Shown here: piece by piece, positions 24,616 to 37,217 of the stretch
Numbering within the stretch: position 1 is the stretch's first letter
Layout: each line of letters starts with the position of its first letter
Assembly: GCA_003254885.1 (NCBI GenBank)
Contig: QANT01009226.1
Coordinates: forward strand, 20,964 to 84,963
Length of the DNA stretch: 64,000 nucleotides
From: Purshia tridentata
Lineage: Eukaryota; Streptophyta; Magnoliopsida; Rosales; Rosaceae
Reading direction: 5' to 3'
Translations under genes and position numbers: made by a program
Notes under the pieces: model-generated
Told to the model about the DNA's origin: nothing
Database searches by the model: none
What the model saw: the letters and a program-made list of their open reading frames with translations, nothing else

Positions 24616-26143
24616 ATGGTGGTTGCTGACGGTGGTGCTTGTGGTGGTTGGGGTGGTAGTGATGTGTCTTGCTTACCATTGTCACCCAAAACCCAGTTGT
24701 CAAAACCCAATAACGCTTCACAAGAAGCAGTGACAGTCAAAAAAGAGCAAAAGGAAGTGACTTGCAAAGGTGGTGGTTGTGACAGGTCATCTTCTTCATC
24801 TTCATCCACCGCTTCACTTTCAAACAAGGTCTTGGATTTAACAAAGCCAGAGGAGGAGGCGCCCAGTGAAGTGGTCCATATCAAAGAAGAAAGCATAGAG
24901 GTTTTTGGGGATGATGTTGAATACAGCAGAGACTATTCTTCATCTGCATCCATGGTGGTGCCCAAACCCATGGAATGTTTGCACGAGTCTGGACCACCAC
25001 CCTTCTTGAACAAGACCTTCCAAATGGTGGATGACCCAGATACCGACCCGATTGTATCTTGGAGCGAATCTCATGAAAGCTTCATTGTTTGGGACTCTCA
25101 CGAGTTCTCTAAGACTCTCTTGCCCAAATACTTCAAGCATAGCAATTTCTCAAGCTTCATCCGCCAACTTAACACTTATGTGATTATTCCATCACTTTAA
25201 TAAAAAAAATTCTTGGTTCTTTTCCTACTTTGATTTTGAGCTTTGTTTTGCTTGAATTATCCTAATCTTTGTTTCTTGGGTCTTATTATGTATTCAGGGC
25301 TTCAAGAAGGTTGATCCGGATAGGTGGGAGTTTGCAAATGAAGGGTTTCAAGGAGGGAAGAAGCACTTGCTGAAGAACATCAAGAGAAGAAGCAGATATA
25401 ACAAAAAACCACAAGGAATCATGGTCTCTGCTGATTCAACCAAAGTTGGATTAGACGAATTTGAAACTCTAAAGAAGGACCAAGATTTGTTGAAACTGGA
25501 AATAATGAATCTGAGACAACAACGAAAGTACTCACAACATCAATTGACTAGATTTGAAAAACGGATTCGAAATTCGGAGTGTAAGCAACAAAGGATGCTC
25601 TTTTTCCTCATCAAGATAGCCAAAAATCCGACCTTTGTTCAGCAGTTGATGCAAAAGAGAGTGTTAAAGAGAGAGCTGGATTGGGGTGATCTAGGTAAGC
25701 GAAGAAGATTACTTTCAGCCCAAGGCCTTGAAAGTTTCGCTGAGGAGATTAATAGAAGCCACAGTGTTAATAGTGGAAACCAACATCAAGAACAACTGGT
25801 GTCTGTGCAGCCTGTTCTTGCTGAGCAATTGCCAAAGGCAATGGCTACCCAAAAGAAAGAAACCCCATTGTCAGCTCCCATGGTTGAAAAATCATGCAAT
25901 CCAGTTCAAAACCAGAAGCCCCATTTGGTGCCCGAAACAATCACAGAAGATATGCCCTCTTTTTATCATGACATGTCCGAAAAATTATTGGGAGAGAATT
26001 CAGTTTTTGATGAAGAGTTTGCAGTAAATGACTCCAACTTTTACCAAGAATTGGAGGATTTGATTGCCAAGCCACATGATTGGAGTGGATATGTAAGTAA
26101 TTGCCTGGTTGAGCAAGCTGGTTGTATTGGGTCAATGCCTTAA
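24616..26143 (+). CDS. HSFA9: Class A heat-stress transcription factor, HSFA9-like
   Basis: Two exons, 24616-25179 and 25298-26143, give 469 residues. The intron falls at the conserved HSF position inside the DNA-binding domain, after QLNTY. Domain order: an acidic Ser-rich N-terminal extension of about 120 residues ([12 protein letters not shown]), the winged-helix DNA-binding domain about 126-219 ([36 protein letters not shown]), a Lys/Arg NLS-like KRRSRYNKK, then a long HR-A/B coiled coil of class A spacing (about 236-310) for trimerisation. An aromatic-acidic AHA-like region ([19 protein letters not shown]) and an [12 protein letters not shown] tail close the protein. The tail resembles the C-terminal export signal of class A HSFs. 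HSFs bind nGAAn heat-shock elements in the nucleus. HSFA9 is preferred over A2/A3 from the N-terminal extension and tail; this subclass call is moderate. Confidence 0.85.
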
Positions 26144-26239
26144 TTTTCATAGGTATACTTCTTCTCTTCAATATGATTTTGTTACTATTTAGTGATAAAC
26201 AGTAAATATAATGTGTTTTTCGGGGTGTTGCTTCTACAG
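26093..26239 (+). other. Candidate alternative intron in the HSF 3' end
   Basis: A consensus donor GTAAGTA follows codon TAT at 26090-26092, and CTTCTACAG ends at 26239. Splicing keeps phase 0 and would replace the last 17 residues with CEDLSMKKNH and a TAG at 26270-26272. The unspliced reading is used for the CDS because its tail looks like the family's export signal. Confidence 0.5.
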
Positions 26240-26359
26240 TGTGAAGATCTGAGCATGAAGAAGAACCACTAGAAGATTGAGGGTGAATCAAGAACTCCTC
26301 AAGCTGAAGAGTTATGGAGTCTTTTGTAGTTGTTCATACTTCCATCTACTTTTTTGCCT

Positions 26360-26398
<39 letters not shown>

Positions 26399-27445
26399 CA
26401 TTGTGTGGTTGGCTATTCCCTAGGTTGTAAAAATCTGTCTCTGCTATACTTATCTTGCACAGCTTGGTCAGGCAGATGAACTTGGTATAATATATAAGCA
26501 TATAAATATGTTACAATATCAATATTTTCAACTTTTGTTTCAATTTTGTCTGTGGAGTATGGTTAAAACTCAGCAATCTTAGAGTTGAGAGCAATTGGTT
26601 TACCTTGTCAAAGGTGACTGAATGGTTTACGAAAAAAAGAAAAAAAATTACCTTTCACGTTTCTGTCTTTTTGTCATCACTTGCTATTAGTTATATTATA
26701 CAGATACGAGAGATAGACTATAGATTCGAGGAGTGATGATAGAGATAGATACAAAGTTACAAAGTTGTATACACAACTCGGTGACGCGGTGTATGTACTC
26801 GTAGCTTTATACGTGGTTTATGTGTCCGTATTCCAACCAGGCTTTTACTTTTCTGCTATGTAATAACCATGTCCCCTAGAACCTGACAAAGCAGCGTCCC
26901 TACTCCCTGAATATGAAAGCATAAGTGAGTCTCGCTGACTGTAGATGGATCCTAACTAGAAAATTCGAACATTTTAATCTGTGTTTAAAGTCTTGCCAAG
27001 TGTGTGACTAAACATAATGCTCTAATCTACTGTATTAATTTCATGGTTGATGAGGTTTTGGGTAGGTTTGACTTTTGAGACGTTACTTGATTGAGTTTTG
27101 GATGAGATCTTATTTTTCTTAATTTATTTTAAATAATTAAATAAATAGGGTAAAATTGGTTATAAAATTTTTTGGGTGCGACGAGGCAAAAAAAAAATTG
27201 GACACAAACAGAATTACCCTTCTTATAAATTTCATCCAATATTAACCATGAAGCAGAAATTCAACAGTGAACAGAATACAGGCATGAAAATCACTGTTAT
27301 AAGTCGAGCAATTTCCACTCTTCCAATAAACTATGTAATACAGAACTTTCATTTAAGAAGAAGAAAAAGAAAGAGAAGCCAAGAATGAACACAACAGAAA
27401 GATGAATTTTCTGCCTCTTAACCTTACGTTTGACTAAAATTTATT
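26144..27445. other. Intergenic between HSF and NPR1 3' ends
   Basis: Convergent 3' flanks. A 37-base T homopolymer occupies 26362-26398. The remaining sequence is AT-rich and shows no exon, tRNA or defined repeat that I can support. Confidence 0.6.
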
Positions 27446-29714
27446 TTATTTTTTGATGGTGAGCTTGGCATTAGACCTCACAACTCCTATTGATGTTGAA
27501 GATGAAGACGAAGACATTGCAGAGCGACCCTGTTCCTTTTTGTCCTCATTGAATGCCTTGTTCAGCACTTCTTGGATTTCCATGTACCTACGTCTCTTGG
27601 TAAGCCGCAATTCTGGAGTGTCATCCCCTGTGTATGCTAGTTGTGACATGTCATCACGATCCATGAGCTTATTCAGCACATCTGAGCAACGAGGAAAGAA
27701 GCGTTTCCCAAGTTCCACTGCTCACATATACAGATAATATGGAAAGTGAATATTCAATACAATTGAAATTATTGAATATGAAGAAGGTACTTCTTTGATA
27801 AAATACTAATTTAAACCAAAATTGTAGGGGAATGTGTGTATTGTGATGAATAAGACTAAGATTATATACCAGTTTGCGATAGGGCTCGTAGCCTGATGAG
27901 GTGCTCTTCCTGAATTCTGAAAGGTGCCTCGTTCAAGTCGACGGTAGTTCTCTGGGAGTTTGTCAGGCTCAACTCAGGTGTGCCATCAACTTGGGAAATA
28001 TCCATAACAACCTTTGCTTCCATGGGGAACAGATATTTTGCCAGTCCAACTGAAATTTCATAAGCTGATCTGAATAATAGAAACTGGATTGAACCCAACA
28101 AGCCTCTTTATGGTTACAAGTTTCATCATTTCTTGTTTCAAAAGGTAATTAACTACTATGTTCAACTGAAAAGCATTTCACATATTCAATTTGTCTGAGA
28201 TATAAATGGATGGGATTGCAGCATGGTTAAGAATTGATAAGAAGCCACAACTCACACAAAATGTGTAAGACTTTAGAGTCATATATATTATATACCCTCA
28301 TCAAGTAAAAATGAGAAATTACCTCTGTTCTCAAGGTACAAGAGTTTCATACGCAGATCGTCACCCGCCATATTAAGTGAAAGAGAAGCTTCTCCAAGCA
28401 ATGGATCCCTTCTTTCCGCCTGCTCCAAAATCTCTATGCACAAGCGATCATTGGGAGAAGATTTGTCCTCATCACTAGACTTAAAAAAATCCGCAGCCCT
28501 GGTGAGGCGCTTGGTGATCTGAAGAGCTTTCCTACCATCCAATGTAAGATCTGAAGGGCGAGCACCCTTTGTGAGAAGGGACACAATGATCTTAGGCTCC
28601 TTCCTCATTGCTGCAACATGCAGCACAGTGTACCCCCTCTGATTTCTACAATTAACATCCGCGAGTCCAAGATCAAGCAGCTCTGTCGTGGTCTTTGCAT
28701 CGCAATAGATCACAGCATAATGGAGCGCATGGGCGTCATCAAGAGTTGTGTGCCCCTCTTTCAACAACATTCGCACCAATTCGACATCATCCGAATCCAA
28801 AGCCCTGTGGATTCTCTTGGTGTGTTTATCATTTTCAGGCCTATCCAAGCCAAGAGCCAACCTTGAATCCGTGATTTGTTTCACAATGTGTTGGGGCAGG
28901 GCTTTGTCAAGAGCAAGAACATCAACATCTGACTTAACTATCATTTCAACACACCTCCCCACCAATCTCTCACAGGCATTTCCACAAATATTTGCAACAT
29001 ACAGAACCACCAAAATGTCATCTATGGCGATTTTCTCGAGAATATCAAGCAGACGCCTCTGGAATAATCAAAACACAACAAGCTAACACCAAAATTTCAG
29101 AATCAAACACAATTAACAGTTCAACAATTTAACATCATGCATTCATTAATTTATTATTCATGGACATTAAAACGAACACATTGCGCGCGTTTTACCTGGT
29201 AGAGAGCCACCAATTCGGTAATTTGAAAAGTTGAAGAAGCGTAGAGAACCTCCAACATGAAATCAACGACGGGTCTGCAAGCGACATGAGCACAAGCGTC
29301 GTCTACGCAAACGCAAACGCCTTTGGGCAGCGACCTGAGCTTGCCGCTGTACAAATAGCCCAAAACGGCGAGGAGCGAGTCCAATCCGACGTCGTATTCC
29401 TTGGCCAAGTCCTTCAATTCGAACCTGGAGCTAGAGCTAGCTCCTCCTCCGTCTTTGGCCGAGAACACGTTCTTGAAAAAGGAGCTCCGCGCGGCAAGAA
29501 TACATCGGTGTACCGGAACTTCTCGGCCATTTTTGACGGCGATTCTGGCGTCGGCGAAGAAGTCCAAATCGGAGGAGTAGACGATAAGTTCGAGGTTGTC
29601 GGAGAGGCGCGTGAGGGAGGAGATATCGGGGTAGTGAGCTATACAGGAGATGCTGCTGCTGTTGAAATTGCTAACCACATCGTTTGCGCCACAGACACCG
29701 GTTCTCATTTCCAT
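27446..29714 (-). CDS. NPR1: NPR1, BTB-ankyrin salicylic-acid co-regulator
   Basis: Four exons in coding order: 29714-29196, 29058-28323, 28049-27870 and 27717-27446. They give 568 residues, and the four-exon structure is typical of NPR1 genes. NPR1 binds salicylic acid and, with TGA bZIP factors, activates defence genes; it cycles between cytoplasm and nucleus. Order: BTB/POZ domain about 50-175 with the Cys/His cluster CVDDACAHVACRP, a BACK-like linker (RRLLDILEKI), ankyrin repeats about 240-385 (DSDDVELVRMLLKEGHTTLDDAHALHYA, RGYTVLHVAAMRKEP), then the NPR1-like C-terminal domain (LENR with the Arg implicated in SA binding, VELGKRFFPRCS, RRRYMEIQE). It is a clade I (NPR1) rather than NPR3/4 protein by the C-terminal block, yet carries a DLNEAP motif (456-461). 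The extreme N-terminus is divergent, so I cannot place the phosphodegron. Confidence 0.95.
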
Positions 29715-30427
29715 TGAAAACGAAGACAGAGTATCAATAGTAAGTACGTGGTTTGTTTGTGTTGCTAACGACGTCGTCTAAATGCGCGAGTTTTGGGAGC
29801 GAAGAGCGCCATGGATTTGAAGTCAGAGGGAAGAGGGACATCAGCATGAGCAGACAACATGGGTGACGATTAGTGAAGACAAATTTTCAATCGCTCAAAA
29901 AAAGGGCTTAAAAGTTGTGCTGTGTATTTTTCGGTCATTTAAGCTATGTTTTTGGTGCTGCATGGGTGCATGGTATTCCGGAAAAAGGCCGACGTTGGGT
30001 TTCGTCATGCATGACCACCGTTTTAGGGGTTTTCTACAATACTACTTGCAATTGCTTTGCTTGCTTCCCTATGCCTCCTTCACTGTTAAGGCTTCTGCCT
30101 TCCACATATATCGCTTGTGTTCTTGTCTTTTAGCTCTACTTTAATTTGCAAAAGTGATGATCTTTCATGTCAACAAAATGCTCATCATACATATACATAT
30201 ATATCTCTTTGCTAAATAAAGTATGGCACCCATCTGCTTTATATTTCGAGGATAAGAGACACGTCAAGTGATAAAAAGGGAAATGCTGAATGCACATGCA
30301 TGGTTTCCATTAAAGAAACTGAGTAATGAAGAGGTCTACAACCATTTCTCATGCTCATCCTGAGAGATTCATTCAGGTTGAAAAAAATCAGTAAGAAAAT
30401 GTCACAACTTTACCCAAAATTCACAAA
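29715..30427. other. NPR1 promoter and 3' flank of the next gene
   Basis: This holds the NPR1 leader and promoter. An open frame at about 29863-30144 on the plus strand has no recognisable domain, and its neighbouring frame is equally open, so I leave it uncalled. No repeat was defined. Confidence 0.5.
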
Positions 30428-32192
30428 CTAGTCTTTACGATTGTGACTGTGAGGAGCACACATTTTTTCCAACCCTTTTCCTATTGACGCCCCCAATCCA
30501 CCTTCCTTCTTAGGTGGGGAACCATAACTCTTCACTTCTTTCTTGGGATGGATTGCTTGGACAATAGCCTCGATTTCTTCCTTTGCTCTTTCGAAAACAT
30601 TCGGACCCTTAACATGATCGATTGGGGTATTCTCATCAATGTCATCACTCCTTCCATGAGTTTCTTTATCATGAGGCTTTGGTGACTTCTCATTTTCTTT
30701 GTCATGATGCTTTGGTGACTTCTCATGGTGCATGATTGTTTCAATCTTTTCCTTAGCTTTCTCAATAAAATTAGGTGTCTTAGAATGATTTTCTGCAAAC
30801 AAGAAACATAATATTAAGAACTAATAAGACCCAAATTTTAGCTTTCAAACTTTCCTACAAACAATATTGAGTCAGCATGCAATATATGAAGAAAATTTAT
30901 AGGTTTAACATTAAGAAATGTGATTACTGCTTAGATGCAAAGAGTGGATGTTGTGGGATCAGTGTTTATGACAGGTCCCACAGCCATTGCACCAGGTACA
31001 TACAAGAATCTCTTCAAAGGCTGAACAATCCAACCCCAAAAATGCTCAAATCTTGGGAGAAATGACATGATATCAATCAGAAAACTTAAAAACTAGATAT
31101 TAACTCAAAGTTTTTTATAACACAAATGATAATGGAGAAGATGAAAAATGAGATGCATATAGATATACAAACAGACCAATATTGACCACAATCCATTGCT
31201 GTTAATCTTCTTAAAAATGCTAGTCATAGAAACCCATGATATTACTAGAAACCATCTCATTTAAGCAACATTATCATGAATTTTATACCTGAATGAGAAT
31301 CCGCTTTCTCCTGTTCTGACTCCTTTTTAACTTCACCCCTGCTTTCAAATTAACAGAAGCAATGAGGTACAGATCTAAGCACATCAAAAGGCCACTTTCA
31401 GCCTACCTTCAGTTATTCAATTTTGTCCAAAGAAAAGCAATTCCAAAAAGAAACCTTGTTTCATGAGTGGGAGACTCTTTCTTGGGATGGATTGCTTCAA
31501 CTATAGCCTGAACCTCCTCCTTTGCTCGCTCAAACACGTTTGGAGCTTTGACATACTCTATTGGGGTGTTTGCATCAATATCGTCACTCATGCCATGAGT
31601 TTCCTTGTGATTGTGAGATGATTTGTCTTTGTGGAACATTGCTGCACTCTCTTCCTTTGCTCTTCCGAGAAAATTAGGTGCCTTTACTTCCTTATCTGTG
31701 AAGAATTCTCAATATTTAAAAGTTAACCAATTAATCAATCAACATTTGTTGTTCTAAGGCATTAATCAGTGAACATTTCATTCTATTTTATAGACAAACA
31801 ATATACTATTCATTCTAATATTTAAAATCTACTTTTCATTCTCATTCTCATGCAATAAGGAGTTTCATTTTCAAGAACAATGAATGACAACCCTGTAAAT
31901 TAAATCAGCTAAATGCCCATGTTTAATTGCTACATGCCGGGAATAACAAAGAAGCACAAGTAAATTCAGCACAGACAATCCAATCTCAAACTCCAATTAG
32001 ATTCAACATATTCATTTTAAACCTCAAACCCACCACGAAAAAACCAATATTTTCAACAATCCTTGAAGAAAAATATGAAATTGAATGATCTGACAAATGA
32101 GTAAGAGGGCCAAAATGAGAATGACAGAGATGAGAGTGATAGAGAAATCTACCAGATGAAGGTTGTGTTGAGCTGGGCTTGGATTCCGCCAT
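30428..32192 (-). CDS. Charged plant protein of unknown function with duplicated module
   Basis: Four exons in coding order: 32192-32153, 31695-31455, 31338-31289 and 30792-30428. They give 231 residues, in frame throughout. I recall similar uncharacterised plant sequences but no assigned function. The protein is Lys/Glu/His-rich, with no signal peptide or membrane segment and a single Cys near the end. Exons 2 and 4 each encode the same module: a short KxPNFxxxAKE helix, a His/Lys-rich linker ending KETHG, then SDDIDxNTPI, VKxPNVFERAKEE and AIVxAIHPKKE. The exon 4 linker also holds a small repeat (EKSPKHHDKEN / EKSPKPHDKET). The FERAKEEIEAIVQAI segments should form amphipathic helices. Composition is LEA-like, but no LEA signature is present, so I do not claim that role. 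The start at 32192 is the only early ATG (MAESKPSSTQPSSG). Confidence 0.72.
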
Positions 32193-32823
32193 TGGAGTTG
32201 GTTGGTATACAGAGAAAGGGGAGAACCGAGAGATTGGAATAAGAAGAAGAAGATCAGTTGGCGTATGGAGGTAAATGACAAGAAAGAATATGGGAATCAA
32301 ATGAAAACGTGTTTGTGACTGTGCTTATGCCAGATAAGATTGGACAAGGCAACGGTTGGTCCCACCTAAAAACTGCACATGGCGGCGGCTTGAACCCGCT
32401 GCCCCAGGAGACACTTTGCTTGGAACACGTGTCTTTCTCAAAAGGTTCCAACTATCTGTTTTTCTGAGCATTTAATAGTTGACAACAAAAAAAATAAAAC
32501 GCCCATATGCATTTATTTTAGACAATGATCAATACAAGGAAAGGTTGGATTTTTAAGTCCAAATGAAGGTATAATGAAAAAACAGGGCACACAATCAAAA
32601 ACACAATAAACTGAACACTTGACACGAAAAACATAAGGTGCTTATTTGTAACTTACATTATTCGTAAATTACAACCCACAATTACCTCAAGGAATTAGTT
32701 ATTACAAATATGAATGTCTCTTGTGCATAGAATTGGAATTTTCAACACAAAACTTCAAACACTTACTCATAACTCACACCGGTTCGTCAGCTACAACCCA
32801 CGTCAAAAAAAAAAAAAAAAAAA

Positions 32824-32840
32824 NNNNNNNNNNNNNNNNN
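32824..32840. other. Assembly gap (17 N)
   Basis: Seventeen consecutive N follow a run of 20 A. A further single N at 33142 follows another A run. Both mark homopolymers that sequencing did not resolve. Confidence 0.98.
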
Positions 32841-33125
32841 TTACAAATATGCGTGTCTTTTGTGCATAATTTGTGCACATAACCCATTTGTAAACCGCTC
32901 GGGCTCATCCATAAAATAAGAGTTCCTTTGAAAAGTGGGCTTTGTGAAGAATTCATCTTCTCGAGCCTATTTCCCAACAGATTTTGCTGGGGTGGGCAGC
33001 AGATGGGCTGAGCCCATTCCCTTGACAATCACGACCTAACATTAAGGCCCAGTAAGGCCCAAAAAATAAGCCCTTGCCTTAGCAGCCCCAAATGAAAAAG
33101 AAAAAACAGCGACAAAGAAAAGAAA

Positions 33126-33153
33126 CAAAAAAAAAAAAAAANTTAACCACCCC

Positions 33154-33206
<53 letters not shown>
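33126..33206. repeat. Compound A-homopolymer tract
   Basis: Two A runs, 33128-33141 (ending at an N) and 33154-33206 (broken by one G), are separated by a short CCACCCC-containing spacer. Length is unreliable at such tracts. Confidence 0.85.
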
Positions 33207-33209
<3 letters not shown>

Positions 33210-36200
33210 CCAATACTTTCCGCTTCTGGATAGAATTATATTTGGTCAAAATGAATGAACAGTTGAAGGCAGCAGACATCGAGTTTGAAGCTTTGGAGGT
33301 CAAGAGAATATGTTGGAATGCATAACTAGCCTAAATTCTATGCACAGAATTGCAATTAAACATTTAAAATTATATTTCTTTTGTTTATGGTCTTTGTACA
33401 GTTGCAATCAAATTTTTGCAATCTTTGAAAACTTTATAATGTTGAGAAGCTATGGCTGCTAATCAAAGGAAGTCAACCCGAATTTTCTTGAATTTTTTCT
33501 TCATCTCCTCAATTTTCCTTGCCCTAGAATTTCTCGGTATCTGCTATAGATGCTATCTAACTAGCTAGCAAACAAGGAAAATATTAATGAAAATAACATG
33601 AACAATGATCTTTTTTAATGGGTTGGTGGGCAGATTTGGAGTGGGCTCAGCCTTCGTGTTCTGGTGCAATAGTGTACATGATAAACCCAACGACTCTTTT
33701 TTTTTCTTTTTGTTTTTGGTAATGTCATATTTGTTTGAGTGCCCTCATGTAGGACAAGGAAAAAATTAGAAATCCTAGTAAGCATTAATTAGCATAAACA
33801 TATTTAATATAATATAATAAGGCCCATCTACAAATTTTGTTTAATTGTTTAAAGCAAGGCATTTATGAGTCTGGAATAATCTGGATTTGGGTATGGACCT
33901 ACATCATCCTGGTCAAACCTAAACAATTAGAGGATGAGGAAGAAAATAAAACAAATAAAAATGGTTAACTGTAGACATTATTGAATAACTGTACGGGTAC
34001 TGAATTAAAATATAGCTGATTAATTAGGTGTAACCGTGTAAGGGCCATACCTACATTAATTACATATATGCCAGGAATTTAAAAAAGAAAAAAGAAAAAA
34101 AAAAACTCAAATTCTCAGCTTTTTCATAGATTTTTTTCGATGGACCATTTTGGGGGCTGAAAAAATCCCAGTATTTTTATAAAACGCGTAGCAAAAGCAA
34201 GGTTTTATTGAGAACGTTGACAGTCGAATTGAAGTGTTAAGCATGCAAGAAAAAATTGAAGCAGTACACGTCAGCACTTCATACGGTCAACTGTCGTGAC
34301 AACTGTGGCGGGAGATTAGGCCGTGGACATGGGAATTAGGAAGTTTTCAACGCCACTCGAATTTACATAAATACCCTTATCCAGTTATCCCCTTCTCGGA
34401 AATTTTGTGACTGACTAACTGACTGGCTGACTTTGTTCCCTTTACTTTTTTGGTTCAACCATTTGATTTGGACCGTAGTACCGGTACGTACTCTCTATTT
34501 GTTGTGTACATAAGAGTATATATCTTGTCTGAAAATTGAAGATTTAGGGGGTATATTTGTAAATGAGTAATGCTATATATATATCTATTCCGTTAAAACA
34601 TTTCACTCTATTAAGCATTTGTGTATTTATATAGGGTCATATATAGCTTAGATCTTCATCAGTCACGCGTGCAACATGAACCCAGTGCCTGCAAATTAAC
34701 TATGAATTTCAACTTCAAAATAGCTTGACTATAATATAAGTCTATATTAAACTATAATGAAAGCGATAATAATCATTAATTATTATTATGTTTAAAAAGA
34801 AAGCAATAATTTATTCAATTGTACATATAGTGGCGTGCCCTATTCACACTGTCAATTAATTAATATATAACGTAAATTAATATTTTGCTTACTTAAACTT
34901 GCTTAATCGTTTTAAACAACCTGTAAATAACGTGCATATGGTACATTGAACATTGTGTTTAAGCCAATCACAAAAGACAAAAAAAGTTGTCAATAATATA
35001 TGTTTTTGCACACCTTGCCACCTTGTGACCTTGTGATTTCGTGATCAATAAGGAAGGTTAATATCTATATTACTCCCTCCCTCGTGCCATTCTAAATTAC
35101 TAGTATAGTAGTGACTTGTGTAGTTGTGCTGAGTTTTATATATATATATATATGGAACTAGCACCAGAGCTTTTACGACACAAAATCTTTTTAAAAGTCT
35201 AAAAACTAATTAACCTTGGAACCTGTTTCATTCATGGACCATATCGTTAATGTGCATTCCAAGTTAAATACAATGTTATCCGACCCATATACGTCGTCGG
35301 ATAGTTTTATTTAAAAAATTTGTTATATAATACAAGGCTTATCAAGCTTATTTATTAAGTAATGTATTAATAGGCTATGATAAGGTGCCTTAATTGTGCT
35401 CTAATGATATAGAATTTTCATGTCAATTAGATCATTTTATACATATAATAATATATTTGCCACATAAGATTTTTAAAAGACTAATATAATCTCGTTTTAA
35501 ATTCTACAAAATATTAATTAAATTACAAAGGATAAAAAAATTCAAAAAATGTTTTGAGACAAAATTAAAAACCTCTAAATGTACAATTTCTTCTTAACAA
35601 ATTTAACTCCAATTTTAGAATCCTAAAAAGTTCTTTTATTGCATCTGTGATTTAGAAGAATTTTGTTCAACTTATATATGCATTAAGGTGCTCTTTAATT
35701 CACTATTTTTACCTATTTAATGATTCGAAAATTTCATATCACTATGACACTCAGTATTGCACATTTTTATATGGGTACACATAGACTTTTGAGCTTAGAT
35801 ATATATATTGAATGTGTTGAGGATGAGTAGAACGTGTGCGTAGGTCTAAAGAAAGATTGCATTGTTGACGATGCAATTGAATCGACCGATATCAATTCTA
35901 TGGCCCTGACTGTTGAAACTTGACTATCTCCTCCATCTGTTAATATGGACTCAAAGTCTGCAGTAATCAAACACGACTCTCCTACATCGCAAGTAAAGCA
36001 TGAAAATTCAAGGACTATACTTTCACGGACAATTTACCCATGCTTACCAGATTCACATGCTCCACAATATAATAAGAAAAGACAAAGAAAAAATGACTTT
36101 TTAAAACACTTTATATTTCTATCGTCATCAAACACGTACATCATAATATCTAAAGAGAAAGACAAATATAATAACTTTAAATAACTTGTTATGTTACATC

Positions 36201-36920
36201 AAAGTTTTACCCATTTTGTTGACTTGTTTCATAACATCACCAATAAATGTTCCTACCAAACACCTTCGGTAGTGAAGATAAGTTTTTGACCTTTGGAAAA
36301 GCCATTATTTCCTGTGGAAAGTGGATAAGGGCATTACCGTAACTTGAACAACCCTCCTAAAGATATGAGAAAACAGACGCAGTGACAGCTACAGTAAGCA
36401 ACAAAGTCTTTCATATATCATGACTCTAGGGAGAGAGGGAGAGAGGGAGGCGCGTCCATGACCAAAGCCATGCGGGCCATGACTTAAATGTTGTTGTTGA
36501 CTGCTAAGATTAAGACACAATATCCCAGCTTGTAGGGTTAAAGCAGTTTTACACGGAAACAGGCAAAGCTTACATTCTTTGACCGTCTAATTCTCTCTCT
36601 CTAATTTCCCATGTTTTCGTTTGTTCCCCAGTTGTGGAAATGAACAACACAACCTTTATAAGTACGTTCACAATCCCAAAGCAAATTAAGCCAGTTTTAT
36701 TGATCTCAAGCAGCTAGCTTTGAATTCATCAAAGCAACTCGTGCCCTTTGAACCAAGAAAGTTCAAACGTTGAATCACACACACATACCCACCATTCTCT
36801 CTTCCAATTCTAAAATAATATTGATCCGAGAATTCAAAGACTTATATTTGTCATCTTTCTTTTCCATCCTTTTGACACGTATTTGAAGGGACTAGTGGGA
36901 TGGTTGTTTAATTTTTGAGG

Positions 36921-36929
36921 TATATATAA
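36921..36929 (+). promoter_or_regulatory. Probable TATA box of the IQM gene
   Basis: TATATATAA lies about 300 bp upstream of the IQM start codon. The leader would start about 30 bp downstream and be interrupted by a probable intron, 37053-37173 (TTCAG/GTACGA ... GAGCAG/GTGAAG). Confidence 0.5.
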
Positions 36930-37217
36930 GTGAGGAGATAAGCAGTCAGAGTCATCATCAGCCATCTCATTACTTGTCGGGATTTGATTTTCAAGTTGAA
37001 CTTCCCTCTGTATTCAAACACTTCTTAGGACATCCTGAAAAACCCATTTCAGGTACGATAGTAATTCATCTCTTTTCAGTTTCTTAGCTGTATATCAATT
37101 GTTGGATTTGCTTAATTCTTGGTGCTTCAGTCTTTAATCTGATACATATTTTATGATCATGTGTATTGAGCAGGTGAAGGTTTCTCCCTTTAGAATTAAA
37201 GTCTGATCAGCAATTCT

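Larger units (their letters stand above)
32193..37217. other. Long low-complexity intergenic region with gaps
   Basis: Five kilobases without a gene that I can support. It holds a degenerate duplication (about 32640-32870) interrupted by A homopolymer and a 17-N gap, a second A-rich block with an N (33126-33206), and then AT-rich DNA to about 36900. The IQM promoter (TATA at 36921-36929) and a probable 5' UTR intron (37053-37173) close it. Open frames inside poly-A or poly-T are artefacts of composition. Confidence 0.6.

Noticed and set aside
29286-29717. 143-codon plus-strand frame
   Set aside because: Antisense shadow of NPR1 exon 1, which encodes a clear BTB domain.
29863-30144. 93-codon plus-strand frame in the NPR1 promoter
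   Set aside because: Two overlapping frames are equally open and neither resembles a known family. No ATG context or exon structure supports a gene.
33079-33325. Lys-rich or Phe-rich frames
   Set aside because: Products of A/T homopolymers containing an N, not coding sequence.
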